Assembly (NCBI GenBank): GCA_037045585.1
Contig: JBAOIR010000051.1
Span: 1 to 64,000 of the forward strand
From: SSF14 sp037045585
GTDB lineage: Bacteria > Actinomycetota > Acidimicrobiia > Acidimicrobiales > Microtrichaceae
Direction of reading: 5' to 3'
Length of the DNA: 64,000 nucleotides
Below the pieces are notes generated by a model. It was given only the letters and a program-made list of their open reading frames with translations. It was not told the origin of the DNA and searched no databases. Positions 1-9,013 of the stretch are shown here, piece after piece. How positions within the stretch are numbered: the stretch's first letter is position 1; each line of letters starts with the position of its first letter. The translations under genes and the position numbers were made by a program.

Positions 1-440
1 CCCTGCTGCGCCAGCTCGTCGTCGCCGATGTAGCCGTCGTTGCCGCGGATGCGCTGGTCGCCACCGGAGCAGAAGGCGTAGTCGCCCTGACCACACAGGA
101 TGATGACGCCGACACGGGGATCGTTTTCACGGGCGATGTCGAAGAGCCCGCGTGAGCTCCTGCCCAGGGTCTGCGGGCGGAACGCGTTGCGCACCTCGGG
201 GCGGTTGATCGTGATCTTGGCGATGCCGCCGTTGGTGCCCCTCGGGGAAGCCGATCTCGTAGCGGATGTCGCGCCCATTCGCCGACGTGGCCGGGGTGCG
301 ACGTGTCGGGCAGGGACTCCCACTCCAGCGCCGGCCGGATGCTGTTCCGCGTGGGGTCGTCGATCTTGCCGACGGGGCGGGCCGGGGTGACCGAACCCCC
401 CAGGACAGCGGGTCGGGCGTGGTGGCGGAGTCGTGCTCAT
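1..440 (-). CDS. menB: 1,4-dihydroxy-2-naphthoyl-CoA synthase, N-terminal part (frameshifted, runs off the window)
   Basis: MenB closes the second ring of menaquinone by converting o-succinylbenzoyl-CoA to the naphthoyl-CoA. Reading the minus strand across frames gives an N-terminus with YEIGFPEG, then a crotonase-fold core: NGGIAKITINRPEVRNAF, followed by VGVIILCGQGDYAFCSGGDQ, the oxyanion-hole and active-site loop of this family. The probable start is the ATG at 440. The reading frame changes several times (near 240, near 165-180 and in the first 30 codons), although the protein pieces stay well conserved, so I take these as sequence errors near a contig end rather than decay. It is divergent from menE, the usual pairing of menaquinone genes. 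The C-terminal two thirds lie outside the window. Confidence 0.8.
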   Translation of the reverse strand, partial: MSTTPPPRPTRCPGGFGHPGPPRRQDRRPHAEQHPAGAGVGVPARHVAPRPRRRMGATSATRSASPRGTNGGIAKITINRPEVRNAFRPQTLGRSSRGLFDIARENDPRVGVIILCGQGDYAFCSGGDQRIRGNDGYIGDDELAQQ

Positions 441-524
441 ACGGACCGCGACCCTACTGCCCGAATTCTGGCTCGGATCAATCGGTCGGCCGCACGGTTC
501 GCTCCGGATTTCGAGACGGGGAAG

Positions 525-530
525 TACCCT
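525..530 (+). promoter_or_regulatory. -10 hexamer TACCCT for leaderless menE
   Basis: TACCCT lies 6 nt before the proposed GTG start of menE. TAnnnT at this distance is the actinobacterial pattern for leaderless transcripts and recurs at many genes in this window. Confidence 0.4.
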
Positions 531-536
531 CGCGCC

Positions 537-1658
537 GTGGCCGGACTCGTGGCGATCGACATCGAAGGCGGACCGGCCTTCGTCACAGCGTTGCAGGCGG
601 TGTGGGACGCCGGCGACGCAGTACTTCCTGCCCCTCGACCCCCGCCTCCCCCGCTCCTGGCGGGCCTCGATCATCGAGGCGCTCGAACCGGACGCGATCA
701 TCGAGTCCGACGGTGAGCGCCGTCGGCTCGACGGTCGCCCCGACCGAAGCCGGCAACGCCGTCGTGATGCCGACGAGCGGCACGACCGGCACCCCGAAGG
801 GGGTGGTGCTGACCCACGACGCCCTGCTCTTCGCCGCCTGCACGTTGCCCACGACGTATCTCGGCGTCGACGCCGACAGCACCTGGCTGGCCTGCCTCCC
901 CCTGCACCACATCGGCGGGTTCTCGGTGATCACCCGGGCGCTCCTGTGAAGCACCGGCCTCGTCGTCCACCCGTCGTTCGATGCCGCCGACGTCGAGCTG
1001 GCGGCCCTGGCGGGAGCGACGCACGTCTCGCTCGTACCCACCACACTGCGCCGCATGGAGATGCACCACGCTGTTCCGACGCATCCTGCTCGGCGGCTCG
1101 GCCATTCCCGCCGATCGGCCCGCCAACACGGTCGCCACCTATGGGATGACCGAGTCGGGTGCCGGGGTCCTCTACGACGGCTTGGCGCTCAACGGTGTCG
1201 GGCTCATGGTCGGCAACGACGGCGCCATCTCCCTGTCGGGCCCGTCGATGCTGCGCTGTTACCGCGTACGGCTCGATCCCAAGGACGCGGCGGGGTGGTA
1301 CCGGACGGGTGACGTCGGGTCGGTCGAGCCGACGACGGGCAGGCTCACCGTCGCCGGACGCGCCGACGACCTGATCATCAGCGGCGGCGAGAACGTGTGG
1401 CCCGATCCCGTCGAGCGACTGGTGGCGGCCGACCCCCACGTCGCCGAGGTTGCCGTCATCGGGCGACCCGACCCCGAGTGGGGCCAGCGCGTCACCGCGG
1501 TCGTGGTGCCGGTCGACGTCGCCGAACCGCCGTCGCTCGAAGCGCTGCGCGAGCTCGTGAAGGCCGAGTTGCCGGCGTGGTGCGCCCCTCGTGCGTTGGA
1601 GCTGGCGACCTCGCTGCCCCGTACCGCGCTCGGCAAGGTCCGGCGCCGCCAGCTGTAG
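537..1658 (+). CDS. menE: o-succinylbenzoate-CoA ligase (frameshifted)
   Basis: MenE is an adenylate-forming enzyme that activates o-succinylbenzoate with CoA in menaquinone synthesis, the step before MenB. The start is taken as GTG 537, giving VAGLVAIDIEGGPAFV. The P-loop-like signature MPTSGTTGTPKGVVLTHDAL is at about 770-830. The C-terminal half holds YGMTESGAG, the YRTGDVG motif and the GRADDLIISGGENV hinge, and ends PRTALGKVRRRQL with the conserved catalytic lysine region. The frame breaks near 620, 710, 948 and 1070, each by one or two bases, while conservation continues on both sides. The product is somewhat shorter than typical AMP-forming ligases, as usual for actinobacterial MenE. 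It lies divergent to menB. Confidence 0.8.
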
Positions 1659-1661
1659 GCC

Positions 1662-1712
1662 GATCAGCGCTCGAAGCCGATCAGCACTCGAGCCGGATCA
1701 GCGCTCGAGTCG
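1662..1712. repeat. Three 17-bp tandem units at the end of the WXG-like gene
   Basis: Units start at 1662, 1679 and 1696, each beginning gatcagcrctcga. Every unit carries the TCA that reads as a TGA stop on the minus strand, so the last codons and stop of the neighbouring gene appear three times. Confidence 0.75.
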
Positions 1713-3059
1713 GAGCCGTTCGCTCGCCACGACCGCCGAGCCCACCGGCAGCTCGATTCCGTAGGAGACGCGGTCGACGACCGCGTAGCGATCGGTGGGG
1801 GTCGACTCGTGCACGGCACCGGCGACGATGACGTCGCGGAAGGCGCCGGCAACACGCTCCGACACCTGCGTGGGGTCGGTCGCCGCTGCGCCCACGGCAT
1901 CCACGAGTTCTCGGGCGGCCGACCTCACGGCCGGGGCGGTGAGGTCGATCACCCCGTGCTGCTGCTCCACCCATCGGTCATCAGCCATGGTCACCACCGT
2001 CGACAACGACAGCGGTGTGCCCGATCGGTCGACCACGAGCGTTGTCGTTCCCGTCCAGTCGATGTCGGAGCCGGTGCGACCCGCCGTCGCCGAGGCCACC
2101 AGGCCGGTCGACATGCGCATCGAGACCGACCCGTCCACCGAGGAACGACTGACGCCCAGCACCACTCCCGTCGCTGCCGACGCAGTCACCGCCACGTCGG
2201 GGTGCTCGGTCCGGGCATCGGCGTCGACCGATCCCGAGGCGCCCGCCACGACCCCGACTCGCTCGGGCTCGGGTCGTTCGTAGATGACGGCGCGGTAGCC
2301 GTCACCGAGACCCAGCACCGAGGCGGCCAGCCCGGCCCCGGGGACCGCAGCGAGGGCCGAACCGACCACGTTTCGCCCGCTGTTGCCGTTCGGATCGACG
2401 AGGCGGCTGAGGATGAACTCGTCGACATCGCCGGTCGGAACGAGCCACGAGCGCTCGACGCCTGCCGACGCACCGAGCGCCGCCGCCGCGCCGCTCCCCG
2501 GTCGACACGTCCGTCGCCGAACGACACCCCCACGCACATCGGCCTGGGCCGTGGCGCCGGCGGCGAGCTCGTCGAGTTCGACGATGCGGGAACGGCCGTC
2601 GCCGAGGTCCTCGACCCGCAGGCGGACCGAGGCACCGACCTCGACGACGGCACCCGATGCCGTCAGCTCCGCCGTCACGAGCCGGATCGAGACCGGAGCC
2701 GAGGGAACGCCCGCGCTCGACGGTGTCGTGCCCGACGGTGCCGAACCGGCCGTGGCGCCCGATCCGGCACCAACCATGGCGAGCGCTGCAACCGAGGCGG
2801 CGTCCGACGTTCGGCACTGCTCGGCCGCCTGCCGACGGGCATCGGTCGCACCCGACCGGACGGCGGCGGCTGCCCCGACCACGGCCGGTCGCAACTCCGC
2901 CCGCCATCGATGGCGGAACCGGTCGGCGTCGGGTCCGTGCCAGGCGAGGTCGCGACCGGCGGCGTCGAGCGCCCGCGCCACCGCGTCGAGCGTCGCCCCG
3001 CCGCGATCCATCGCTGCGGCGACGGCGTCGAGTTGTTGGGGGTCGACCCCGAGCCTCAC
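1698..3059 (-). CDS. WXG100-like N-terminal domain protein, function unknown
   Basis: A 453-residue protein starting at GTG 3059. The first ~90 residues are helical, alanine-rich and carry W-H-G near residue 42, followed by DADRFRHRW. This is the helix-turn-helix layout of WXG100/ESX-type proteins. The remaining ~350 residues are rich in Val, Ala, Thr and Ser, look beta-rich and match no family I recognise. There is no signal peptide and no membrane segment. No ESX secretion gene (EccC ATPase, mycosin) lies nearby, so secretion by a type VII system is only a possibility. A short open frame upstream ends in a GTGA overlap with this start, but I could not support it as a gene. The stop lies inside a triplicated 17-bp repeat. 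Confidence 0.6.
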   Translation of the reverse strand: MRLGVDPQQLDAVAAAMDRGGATLDAVARALDAAGRDLAWHGPDADRFRHRWRAELRPAVVGAAAAVRSGATDARRQAAEQCRTSDAASVAALAMVGAGSGATAGSAPSGTTPSSAGVPSAPVSIRLVTAELTASGAVVEVGASVRLRVEDLGDGRSRIVELDELAAGATAQADVRGGVVRRRTCRPGSGAAAALGASAGVERSWLVPTGDVDEFILSRLVDPNGNSGRNVVGSALAAVPGAGLAASVLGLGDGYRAVIYERPEPERVGVVAGASGSVDADARTEHPDVAVTASAATGVVLGVSRSSVDGSVSMRMSTGLVASATAGRTGSDIDWTGTTTLVVDRSGTPLSLSTVVTMADDRWVEQQHGVIDLTAPAVRSAARELVDAVGAAATDPTQVSERVAGAFRDVIVAGAVHESTPTDRYAVVDRVSYGIELPVGSAVVASERLRLER

Positions 3060-3164
3060 GCCCGGGTCCGGCGATCTCGGTCATCGGCGGCCATGCCGTC
3101 CACGATGACGGCGACGAACGCCACGAGCCACGGGGGACGTCCCCCATGGCGGCGGGCGAACCCT

Positions 3165-4790
3165 TCAGGCGGGTTCGGCCTCGTGACTGCCCGCGGCGAC
3201 CTTCCAGGCATCGGTCCGTTCGATCGGCGACGCCGCGTCCCAGACGTCACCCACGTACTTGAACTCGCAACGCAGCTCGTCGGGCGTGACCGTGACGGCG
3301 CCGTAGCCGTGGTGGGTGCCGTCGAAGTAGCGGACGTGAGTATTCGCGGCCCGGTAGTCCTGGGAGAAGTTGACCGTCGTCATGGACGTCGCCAGGAACT
3401 CCGGCATGATCGTGGCCGACTCGGGGGTCTTCTTGACGTCGAGCACGAAGCTCGCGTGCCAGTCGCCGGTGACGACCACGGGGTTCGACACGTCGGCCGT
3501 GACGATGCCGTCGAGGAGGCGATCCCGCGCCGCGGGGTACCCGTCCCACGTGTCGCGGGTGTACGCCGGCGCCTCGGCGGTGCCGACGTTGAGGCCGGCG
3601 AGCATCAACGGGTTGGCGATGATGTTCCACGTCGTCGTCGAGTCGGCGAGGCCGGTGCCGAGCCACGCCTCCTGGTCGGTGCCGAGGTTCGAGCGGGCCG
3701 GGTCGTTGCGTTCGGCGCAATCGGGACCGTCGTCGGTGAGGGCGAGGATCGGCGTGTCCTCGGGCTGGTCGGAGCGGCACGGCGGCGGATCGGCGTGCTG
3801 GCGGGTCTCGATGGCGAAGATCGACGCGAGATTGCCGAACTGCAGCGACCGGTGCACGCGCAGGTCGTCGAAGGCCGTCGGCTCCGGTTCGATCCGGATC
3901 GGCGTGTGCTCGTACCAGGCCTGGTAGGCGGCGAGCCGGCGGTCGCGGCTGTTGGGTCGGTCCCGGTCGGGCTGGCTGACGTCGCCGGCGTAGTTGTTGG
4001 ACACCTCGTGGTCGTCGAAGATCGTCAGCCACGGGGCGGCGTGGTGGGCGGCCTGGAGGTCGGCGTCGCCCTTGGTCTGGGCGTAGCGCTGGCGGTACTC
4101 GGCCAGCGTGAACGCCGCGCCGTTGGCCCACACCCGATCGCCCGACGCGTCGGGCGAGAGGTCACCCAGGTTGGTCTCGTAGATGTAGTCGCCGAGGAAC
4201 AGGACGGCGTCGAGGTCGGCCTCGGCGGCGGCGTGCCGCCAGGCGCCGTAGCGACCCCACTGGAAGTCCTGGCACGAGGCGAACACGAAGCGGAACGAGT
4301 TCGGCGACGCGTCCGCTGCCGGGAAGGTGCGGGTCCGGCCCGTCGGGCTCGTCTGGTCGCCGGCCCGGAAGCGGTAGAAGTACCACGTGTCGGGCCGCAG
4401 GCCGGTTACGTCGACGTGGACGGAGTGGGCCAGCGCCGCGGTCGCAGTCGCGATGCCGGAGGCCACCAGGTCGGTGAAGGCCTCGTCGGTCGCCACGTCG
4501 TAGGCGACCTCGACGTCGGTGGAGGGCGACCCACCGTCGACGGCGACCGGCGCCGAGGCGAGGCGGGTCCAGATGACCACGCGGTCGTGGAGCGGGTCAC
4601 CGCTCGCGACCCCGAGGGCGAAGCTCCCGGCGGCGAGCGCCGTAGCCGGCGCTGGCGTCGCAGCGGTCACCGGCTCGGGCGACGTGGTCGGCGGCGATGC
4701 CGACGACCTCGTCGAGGCGTCGTCGTCGGTGGTGCACGCCACCGCGACGGTGGCCGCGGCCAACGAGGTCAAGAACGTTCTGCGGTCCAC
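3165..4790 (-). CDS. phoD: PhoD-family alkaline phosphatase/phosphodiesterase, Tat-exported
   Basis: PhoD enzymes hydrolyse phosphate mono- and diesters outside the cell, often to scavenge phosphate. The N-terminus DRRTFLTSLAAATVAVACT is a twin-arginine signal, ending in a cysteine that may be lipidated. A PhoD N-terminal beta domain follows (GLRPDTWYFYRFRAGDQ). The metallophosphatase core shows FASCQDFQWG, FLGDYIYE, IFDDHEVSNN and VVTGDWHASF, the Fe/Ca-binding residues of the family. About 541 aa, a normal length. GTG 4790 is preferred over GTG 4796 because the purine-rich stretch GAGGGGG sits 6 nt in front of it. It stands alone between unrelated genes. I saw no PHO box. Confidence 0.9.
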   Translation of the reverse strand: MDRRTFLTSLAAATVAVACTTDDDASTRSSASPPTTSPEPVTAATPAPATALAAGSFALGVASGDPLHDRVVIWTRLASAPVAVDGGSPSTDVEVAYDVATDEAFTDLVASGIATATAALAHSVHVDVTGLRPDTWYFYRFRAGDQTSPTGRTRTFPAADASPNSFRFVFASCQDFQWGRYGAWRHAAAEADLDAVLFLGDYIYETNLGDLSPDASGDRVWANGAAFTLAEYRQRYAQTKGDADLQAAHHAAPWLTIFDDHEVSNNYAGDVSQPDRDRPNSRDRRLAAYQAWYEHTPIRIEPEPTAFDDLRVHRSLQFGNLASIFAIETRQHADPPPCRSDQPEDTPILALTDDGPDCAERNDPARSNLGTDQEAWLGTGLADSTTTWNIIANPLMLAGLNVGTAEAPAYTRDTWDGYPAARDRLLDGIVTADVSNPVVVTGDWHASFVLDVKKTPESATIMPEFLATSMTTVNFSQDYRAANTHVRYFDGTHHGYGAVTVTPDELRCEFKYVGDVWDAASPIERTDAWKVAAGSHEAEPA

Positions 4791-4863
4791 ACCCACCCCC
4801 TCGGGAAGGGCATCAGAGTAACGCTGTGTTCACCTCGTGTTCACCTTCGGGACCAGAGCCCGT

Positions 4864-5619
4864 CTACAGCAGCATCCCGCCGTCGACGACGAGGGTGTGG
4901 CCGCAGATCCACGAGGCGGCGTCGGAGGCGAGGAACAGCGCGGCGTTGGCGATGTCGTCGGGTTCGCCGAGACGCTGCATCGTGACGAACTTCCCCACCG
5001 ATTCCTCGTTGCCCTCCCAGAGGGCCCGGGCCATGTCGGTCTTCACGAGGCCCGGCGCCAGCGCGTTGACCCGGACGGTGGGAGCGAGTTCCTTCGCGAG
5101 CGTCTTCGTCAGGTGGATCAGGGCCGCCTTGGTGACGTTGTAGTTGCCGAGCGAGGGCTCCACGGTGAGGCCGCCGATCGACGCGACGTTGATGATCGAC
5201 CCGCCGGGACGGTCCTTCATCGAGGCGTGCCAGGCGTACTGCGACCAGAACAGGGGCGCCTTCAGGTTGACCTCGGTCGTCTTGTCCCACCGCCCGGGGT
5301 CGATGTCGAGGGTGGGGCCCATGTACGGGTTGGTCGCAGCGTTGTTGACGAGGATGTCGATGCCGCCGAAGCGCTCGACGGTCGCCGCCACGCACGCCTG
5401 CGCGGCGTCGAGGTTGCCGGCGTTGGCCTCGAACACCTCGATGTCGGCGTCCGGGGTGGCTGCGAGGATCTCGGAGCGCGCCGCCTCGAGGGCCTCGAGC
5501 TTGCGCGACGAGATCATGACCTGGGCGCCGGCAGCGGCGTACGCCGCGGCGATCGCCTTGCCGATCCCCTTCGACGCGCCGGTGATCAGTGCGACTTTTC
5601 CATCGAGACGATGTTCCAT
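4864..5619 (-). CDS. SDR-family oxidoreductase
   Basis: A 251-residue classical short-chain dehydrogenase/reductase. The cofactor motif TGASKGIG is near residue 15, NNAA follows the central strand, and the catalytic Ser sits in INVASIGG with the YNVTK (Y-x3-K) pair. Lys and Arg after the second strand (SSRKLEAL) suggest NADP(H). It is closest in style to FabG-like 3-oxoacyl reductases and the glucose-1-dehydrogenase group, but the substrate cannot be read from sequence. It is divergent from the YyaL gene with 44 bp between the starts. A TAGTCT hexamer 7 nt upstream of the ATG predicts a leaderless mRNA. Confidence 0.9.
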   Translation of the reverse strand: MEHRLDGKVALITGASKGIGKAIAAAYAAAGAQVMISSRKLEALEAARSEILAATPDADIEVFEANAGNLDAAQACVAATVERFGGIDILVNNAATNPYMGPTLDIDPGRWDKTTEVNLKAPLFWSQYAWHASMKDRPGGSIINVASIGGLTVEPSLGNYNVTKAALIHLTKTLAKELAPTVRVNALAPGLVKTDMARALWEGNEESVGKFVTMQRLGEPDDIANAALFLASDAASWICGHTLVVDGGMLL

Positions 5620-5626
5620 CGGCCGG

Positions 5627-5656
5627 AGACTATCGATGCGGCGCGGCCGGTAGCGT
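5627..5656. promoter_or_regulatory. Back-to-back -10 hexamers for the SDR and YyaL genes
   Basis: TAGTCT on the minus strand (5627-5632) lies 7 nt before the SDR ATG. TAGCGT on the plus strand (5651-5656) lies 7 nt before the YyaL GTG. Both fit leaderless promoters, and the two must share overlapping polymerase footprints. Confidence 0.5.
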
Positions 5657-5663
5657 GCCGCCC

Positions 5664-7712
5664 GTGAACCGCCTCGCCACCGAGACCAGCCCCTATCTTC
5701 GCCAGCACGCGGACAATCCGGTCGACTGGTACCCGTGGGGCCCCGAGGCCTTCGCCGTCGCCCGTGAGACCGACCGCCCCGTCCTCCTGTCGGTGGGGTA
5801 CTCGGCGTGCCACTGGTGCCACGTCATGGCGCACGAGTCGTTCGAGGACCCCGAGACGGCGGCGTTGATGAACCGCCTCTTCGTCAACGTCAAGGTCGAC
5901 CGCGAGGAACGCCCCGACGTCGACGCCATCTACATGGAGGCCACGCAGGCCATGACGGGCAGCGGCGGGTGGCCGATGACCGTCTTCATGGACGCCGACG
6001 GTGCCCCGTTCTATTGCGGCACGTACTTTCCGAGGACGGGCCGGGGCGGCATGCCGTCGTTCACCCAGCTGTGCGCAGCGATCGACGACGCGTGGCGACA
6101 CAAGCGCGAGGGCCTCGCCGAGCAGGCGCAACACCTCACCGAGTACCTACGCCGGCAGCCGAAGTTCAACACCGACGCCGAGCCGGTGGGCGTCGAGGCG
6201 CTCGGCCAGGGTGAGGAGCAGCTGCTGCGACAACACGACACCCGGTGGGGTGGCTTCGGCGGCGCACCGAAGTTCCCGCAATCGATGTCGGTCGATCTCC
6301 TGCTGCACCAGGCGCTCCGCACCGGCTCGACCGAGGCATTGGCGGCCGCGACCCGCTCGCTCGACGCGATGTGCGCGGGCGGCATGTACGACCACCTGGG
6401 CGGCGGGTTCGCCCGCTACTCCGTCGACGAGCAGTGGCTGGTGCCGCATTTCGAGAAGATGCTCTATGACAACGCCCTGCTGCTGCGGCCGTACCTGCAC
6501 GCCTGGCAGATGACCGGCAACGCGGCGTACCGCCGGGTCGTCGACGAGACGATCACGTACCTGCTCCGCGACCTCCGCCATCCCGACGGCGGGTTCTTCT
6601 CGGCCGAGGACGCCGACTCGCTCGACGCCCACGGCCACAGCGAGGAGGGCGCGTTCTACGTGTGGTCCCTCGACGAGCTGCACGACGTCGTGGCCGCCGC
6701 CACCGACGACGCGACGGCGACGTTGTTCGAGGAGACCTACGGGGTGACCCGCAGCGGCAACTTCGAGACCGGCTCGATCCTGTTCCGGTCCGTCGGGGCC
6801 TTCGGTGACGACGGCGACCACGAGCAGGCCGGGCGCCTCGCCGCCGCCCGTCACGCGCTGTTCGAGCACCGCGGTCGCCGGTCGCGCCCCGGCCTCGACG
6901 ACAAGGTACTCACCGAGTGGAACGGGCTCCTGCTCGCATCGCTCGCCGAGGCGGCCGCGGCGTGCGGCGAACCGGCGTGGCTCGAGGCAGCCGTGGCCCA
7001 GGCGGAGTTCCTCTGCCGCGAGCTCCGCGGAGCCGACGGCCGCTGGCACCGCAGCTGGCAGGCCGACGGCGGCGCCCGTCACGCGGGCTACGCGCACGAC
7101 TACGCCGCGCTCGTCGACGGGTTCACCCGCCTCTACGAGGCGACGGGGTCGCTGCGCTGGCTCGACGAGGCACGGGCGACGGCCACGGCGATGCTCGACC
7201 TCTTCGAGGACACCGAAGCCGGCGGCCTGTTCACCACCGGCCACGACGCCGAGGCGCTCATCTCCCGCCCCAAGGATCTGATGGACAACGCAACACCGTC
7301 GGCGTTGTCCACGGCGGCGATCGGGTTGCAGCGCCTCGCGGCGCTGGGTTCGGCGGACGATCCCGAGACCGCCCGCTACTCGTCGTCGGCCCGAACGATG
7401 ATGGCGATCCTCGGCCACGTCGCTGGGGAAACGCCCCTGGCCTTCGCCAATCTCCTGTTGGCGATCGAACTCGACGCCGTGGGGATCACCGAGGTGGTCA
7501 TCGTCGGCGATCGTCCCGACCTGGTGGCCGAGGCCCGCGCGACCTGGCGTCCCCTCACCGTGCTGGCGTGGGGCGAGACCGGGAGCGGATCGTTGTGGGA
7601 GGCGCGAGAGAACGGGCTCGCCTACGTGTGCGAGGGCCAGGTGTGCCACCAACCGGTCGGCACCGCGGCCGAGCTGGCTGCGCAGCTGGGCCGCGGCTCG
7701 CAGCGGTCGTGA
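5664..7712 (+). CDS. Thioredoxin-domain DUF255 protein (YyaL/SSP411 family)
   Basis: The protein is 682 residues. The N-terminal DUF255 thioredoxin-like domain begins NRLATETSPYLRQH and NPVDWYPWG and carries the CHWCH redox-like motif, followed by DREERPDVDAIYM. The rest is an (alpha/alpha)6-barrel like those of N-acylglucosamine 2-epimerases and glycosidases (GMYDHLGGGFARYSVDE, HFEKMLYDNALL, DDKVLTEWNGLL). Members occur from bacteria to human SPATA20. Their biochemical role is not settled. GTG 5664 is chosen because homologues start MNRLA and because a TAGCGT hexamer lies 7 nt upstream. A GTG at 5655 is the alternative. Confidence 0.9.
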   Translation: MNRLATETSPYLRQHADNPVDWYPWGPEAFAVARETDRPVLLSVGYSACHWCHVMAHESFEDPETAALMNRLFVNVKVDREERPDVDAIYMEATQAMTGSGGWPMTVFMDADGAPFYCGTYFPRTGRGGMPSFTQLCAAIDDAWRHKREGLAEQAQHLTEYLRRQPKFNTDAEPVGVEALGQGEEQLLRQHDTRWGGFGGAPKFPQSMSVDLLLHQALRTGSTEALAAATRSLDAMCAGGMYDHLGGGFARYSVDEQWLVPHFEKMLYDNALLLRPYLHAWQMTGNAAYRRVVDETITYLLRDLRHPDGGFFSAEDADSLDAHGHSEEGAFYVWSLDELHDVVAAATDDATATLFEETYGVTRSGNFETGSILFRSVGAFGDDGDHEQAGRLAAARHALFEHRGRRSRPGLDDKVLTEWNGLLLASLAEAAAACGEPAWLEAAVAQAEFLCRELRGADGRWHRSWQADGGARHAGYAHDYAALVDGFTRLYEATGSLRWLDEARATATAMLDLFEDTEAGGLFTTGHDAEALISRPKDLMDNATPSALSTAAIGLQRLAALGSADDPETARYSSSARTMMAILGHVAGETPLAFANLLLAIELDAVGITEVVIVGDRPDLVAEARATWRPLTVLAWGETGSGSLWEARENGLAYVCEGQVCHQPVGTAAELAAQLGRGSQRS

Positions 7713-7728
7713 CCGGAGCGTCGGGCCG

Positions 7729-9003
7729 GTGAGGACCAAGGTCAAAGTCGGGCTCGGTGTGGCCGGGGCGATGGTGCTGCTCGCCGTCGCCGCGGGCGTG
7801 GTCGCTCAGCACCAGAGCGGCACCGCCGACGGCCCGCCCGCCACCCTCCCGCCGGGGACCGACCCGATGGTCGTCGTGCGGCCCTTCGCTCCCGAGGTCG
7901 CCTGGAACCGCCCGGTCGCCGAATTCGGCCGCTCCGAGACCTACGCCGCGTACGCCGAGAAGTTCTGGAAGTACGGGAGCTACGGCGGTTGGGACGACCC
8001 CGACCAGCGCGGCGACGTGTACCTGGAGCTGCGCAACTACTCGACACCGATCTACGACGCCCGGCTCGCCACGAGCACCAAGCGCGCCTACTTCGCCAAC
8101 TTCGGGTTTCCGCCGTCGGCGGGCTACTCGATGGTGATCCCCTGGAACGACAACTGGGAGGCCGCGAGCGGCAACGACGCGTTCATCCTGATGGTGAACC
8201 CCGATACCGGGGAGAACTGGGTCGTGTGGTCGTACCAGAAGAACAACCCGACGACCTGTCTGAACGCCGCCAACCTGGCCAACGGGTTCACGCCGTTCCG
8301 CGACCTCTGCACCGGTGGTGTGGGCAAGCTCACGAACGAGGACGGCAGCGACGGCGACTACCGCACGTGGAACAGCTACCAGAACGGCCGTGGCATGGGG
8401 ATCCCCAAACTGGCGCTGATCACCACGCCCTACGAGGTGCAGGCCGGTTCGATCGACCACGCCCTCGAGATGACGGTGTTCAACTCGATGTTCGGACCGC
8501 CGTGTACCGAGGCCGAGGTCGGGACGGCGGCGGCCGGCTCGACGTGCGGGTTCTACGTCCCGCCGGCGACGCGGGTGGAGTGGAACGACGGCCCGCCGAA
8601 CAACTGCGGAGAGAACACTCAACCGAACACCGTCGCGACCCGGGAGAAGACGATTCCGGAGGGGATGCGGTTCGCCCTCGACATCTCCGACGCCGACATC
8701 GAGGCCTGGCTCGATGCCCGCGGGTACACGGACCCACTCCGCTCGACGGCCCGCATCTTCGCCGTCGCCCTCCGCGACTACGGATGGATCATCGCCGAGA
8801 CCGGCTGCTTCGGCCTGTCGATCGAGATCGACGGCATGGTGAACCCCGACGCCAAGGCGATCTGGAACACGCTCGGGTTCGAGGACACCCCCGATGCCGG
8901 GCACATGCTCGACGGGCTCTTCACCGAGGACCGCATCTACGTCGTGAACCCGCCGGCCCCGTTCGAGGGAACGACGCAGCCGTCGCCCGGTCGCGCCAGG
9001 TAA
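7729..9003 (+). CDS. Secreted protein of unknown function
   Basis: A 424-residue protein with a signal peptide or N-terminal anchor at about residues 5-27 (VKVGLGVAGAMVLLAVAAGV). The mature part is aromatic-rich, with several cysteines that could pair outside the cell. A segment containing AGSIDHALEMTV and a later IFAVALRDYGWIIAETG recall a family of secreted bacterial proteins sharing an IDHAL...ALxxYGxI(I/V)A pattern, which as far as I know has no assigned function. The start lies 17 bp after the YyaL stop, so it may be cotranscribed. A carbohydrate-binding beta-sandwich is a guess only. Confidence 0.65.
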   Translation: MRTKVKVGLGVAGAMVLLAVAAGVVAQHQSGTADGPPATLPPGTDPMVVVRPFAPEVAWNRPVAEFGRSETYAAYAEKFWKYGSYGGWDDPDQRGDVYLELRNYSTPIYDARLATSTKRAYFANFGFPPSAGYSMVIPWNDNWEAASGNDAFILMVNPDTGENWVVWSYQKNNPTTCLNAANLANGFTPFRDLCTGGVGKLTNEDGSDGDYRTWNSYQNGRGMGIPKLALITTPYEVQAGSIDHALEMTVFNSMFGPPCTEAEVGTAAAGSTCGFYVPPATRVEWNDGPPNNCGENTQPNTVATREKTIPEGMRFALDISDADIEAWLDARGYTDPLRSTARIFAVALRDYGWIIAETGCFGLSIEIDGMVNPDAKAIWNTLGFEDTPDAGHMLDGLFTEDRIYVVNPPAPFEGTTQPSPGRAR

Positions 9004-9013
9004 AACGGCTCCC

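Noticed and set aside
3060..3164. Short frame ending in a GTGA overlap with the WXG-like gene, encoding a small hydrophobic peptide
   Set aside because: It has no ribosome site, needs a GTG start inside or next to the phoD 3' end, and has no recognisable composition beyond a short Val-rich stretch.
1809..4985. Very long open frame on the plus strand opposite the WXG-like and phoD genes
   Set aside because: It is antisense to well-supported genes and rich in Arg/Gly/Val, as expected of high-GC shadow frames.
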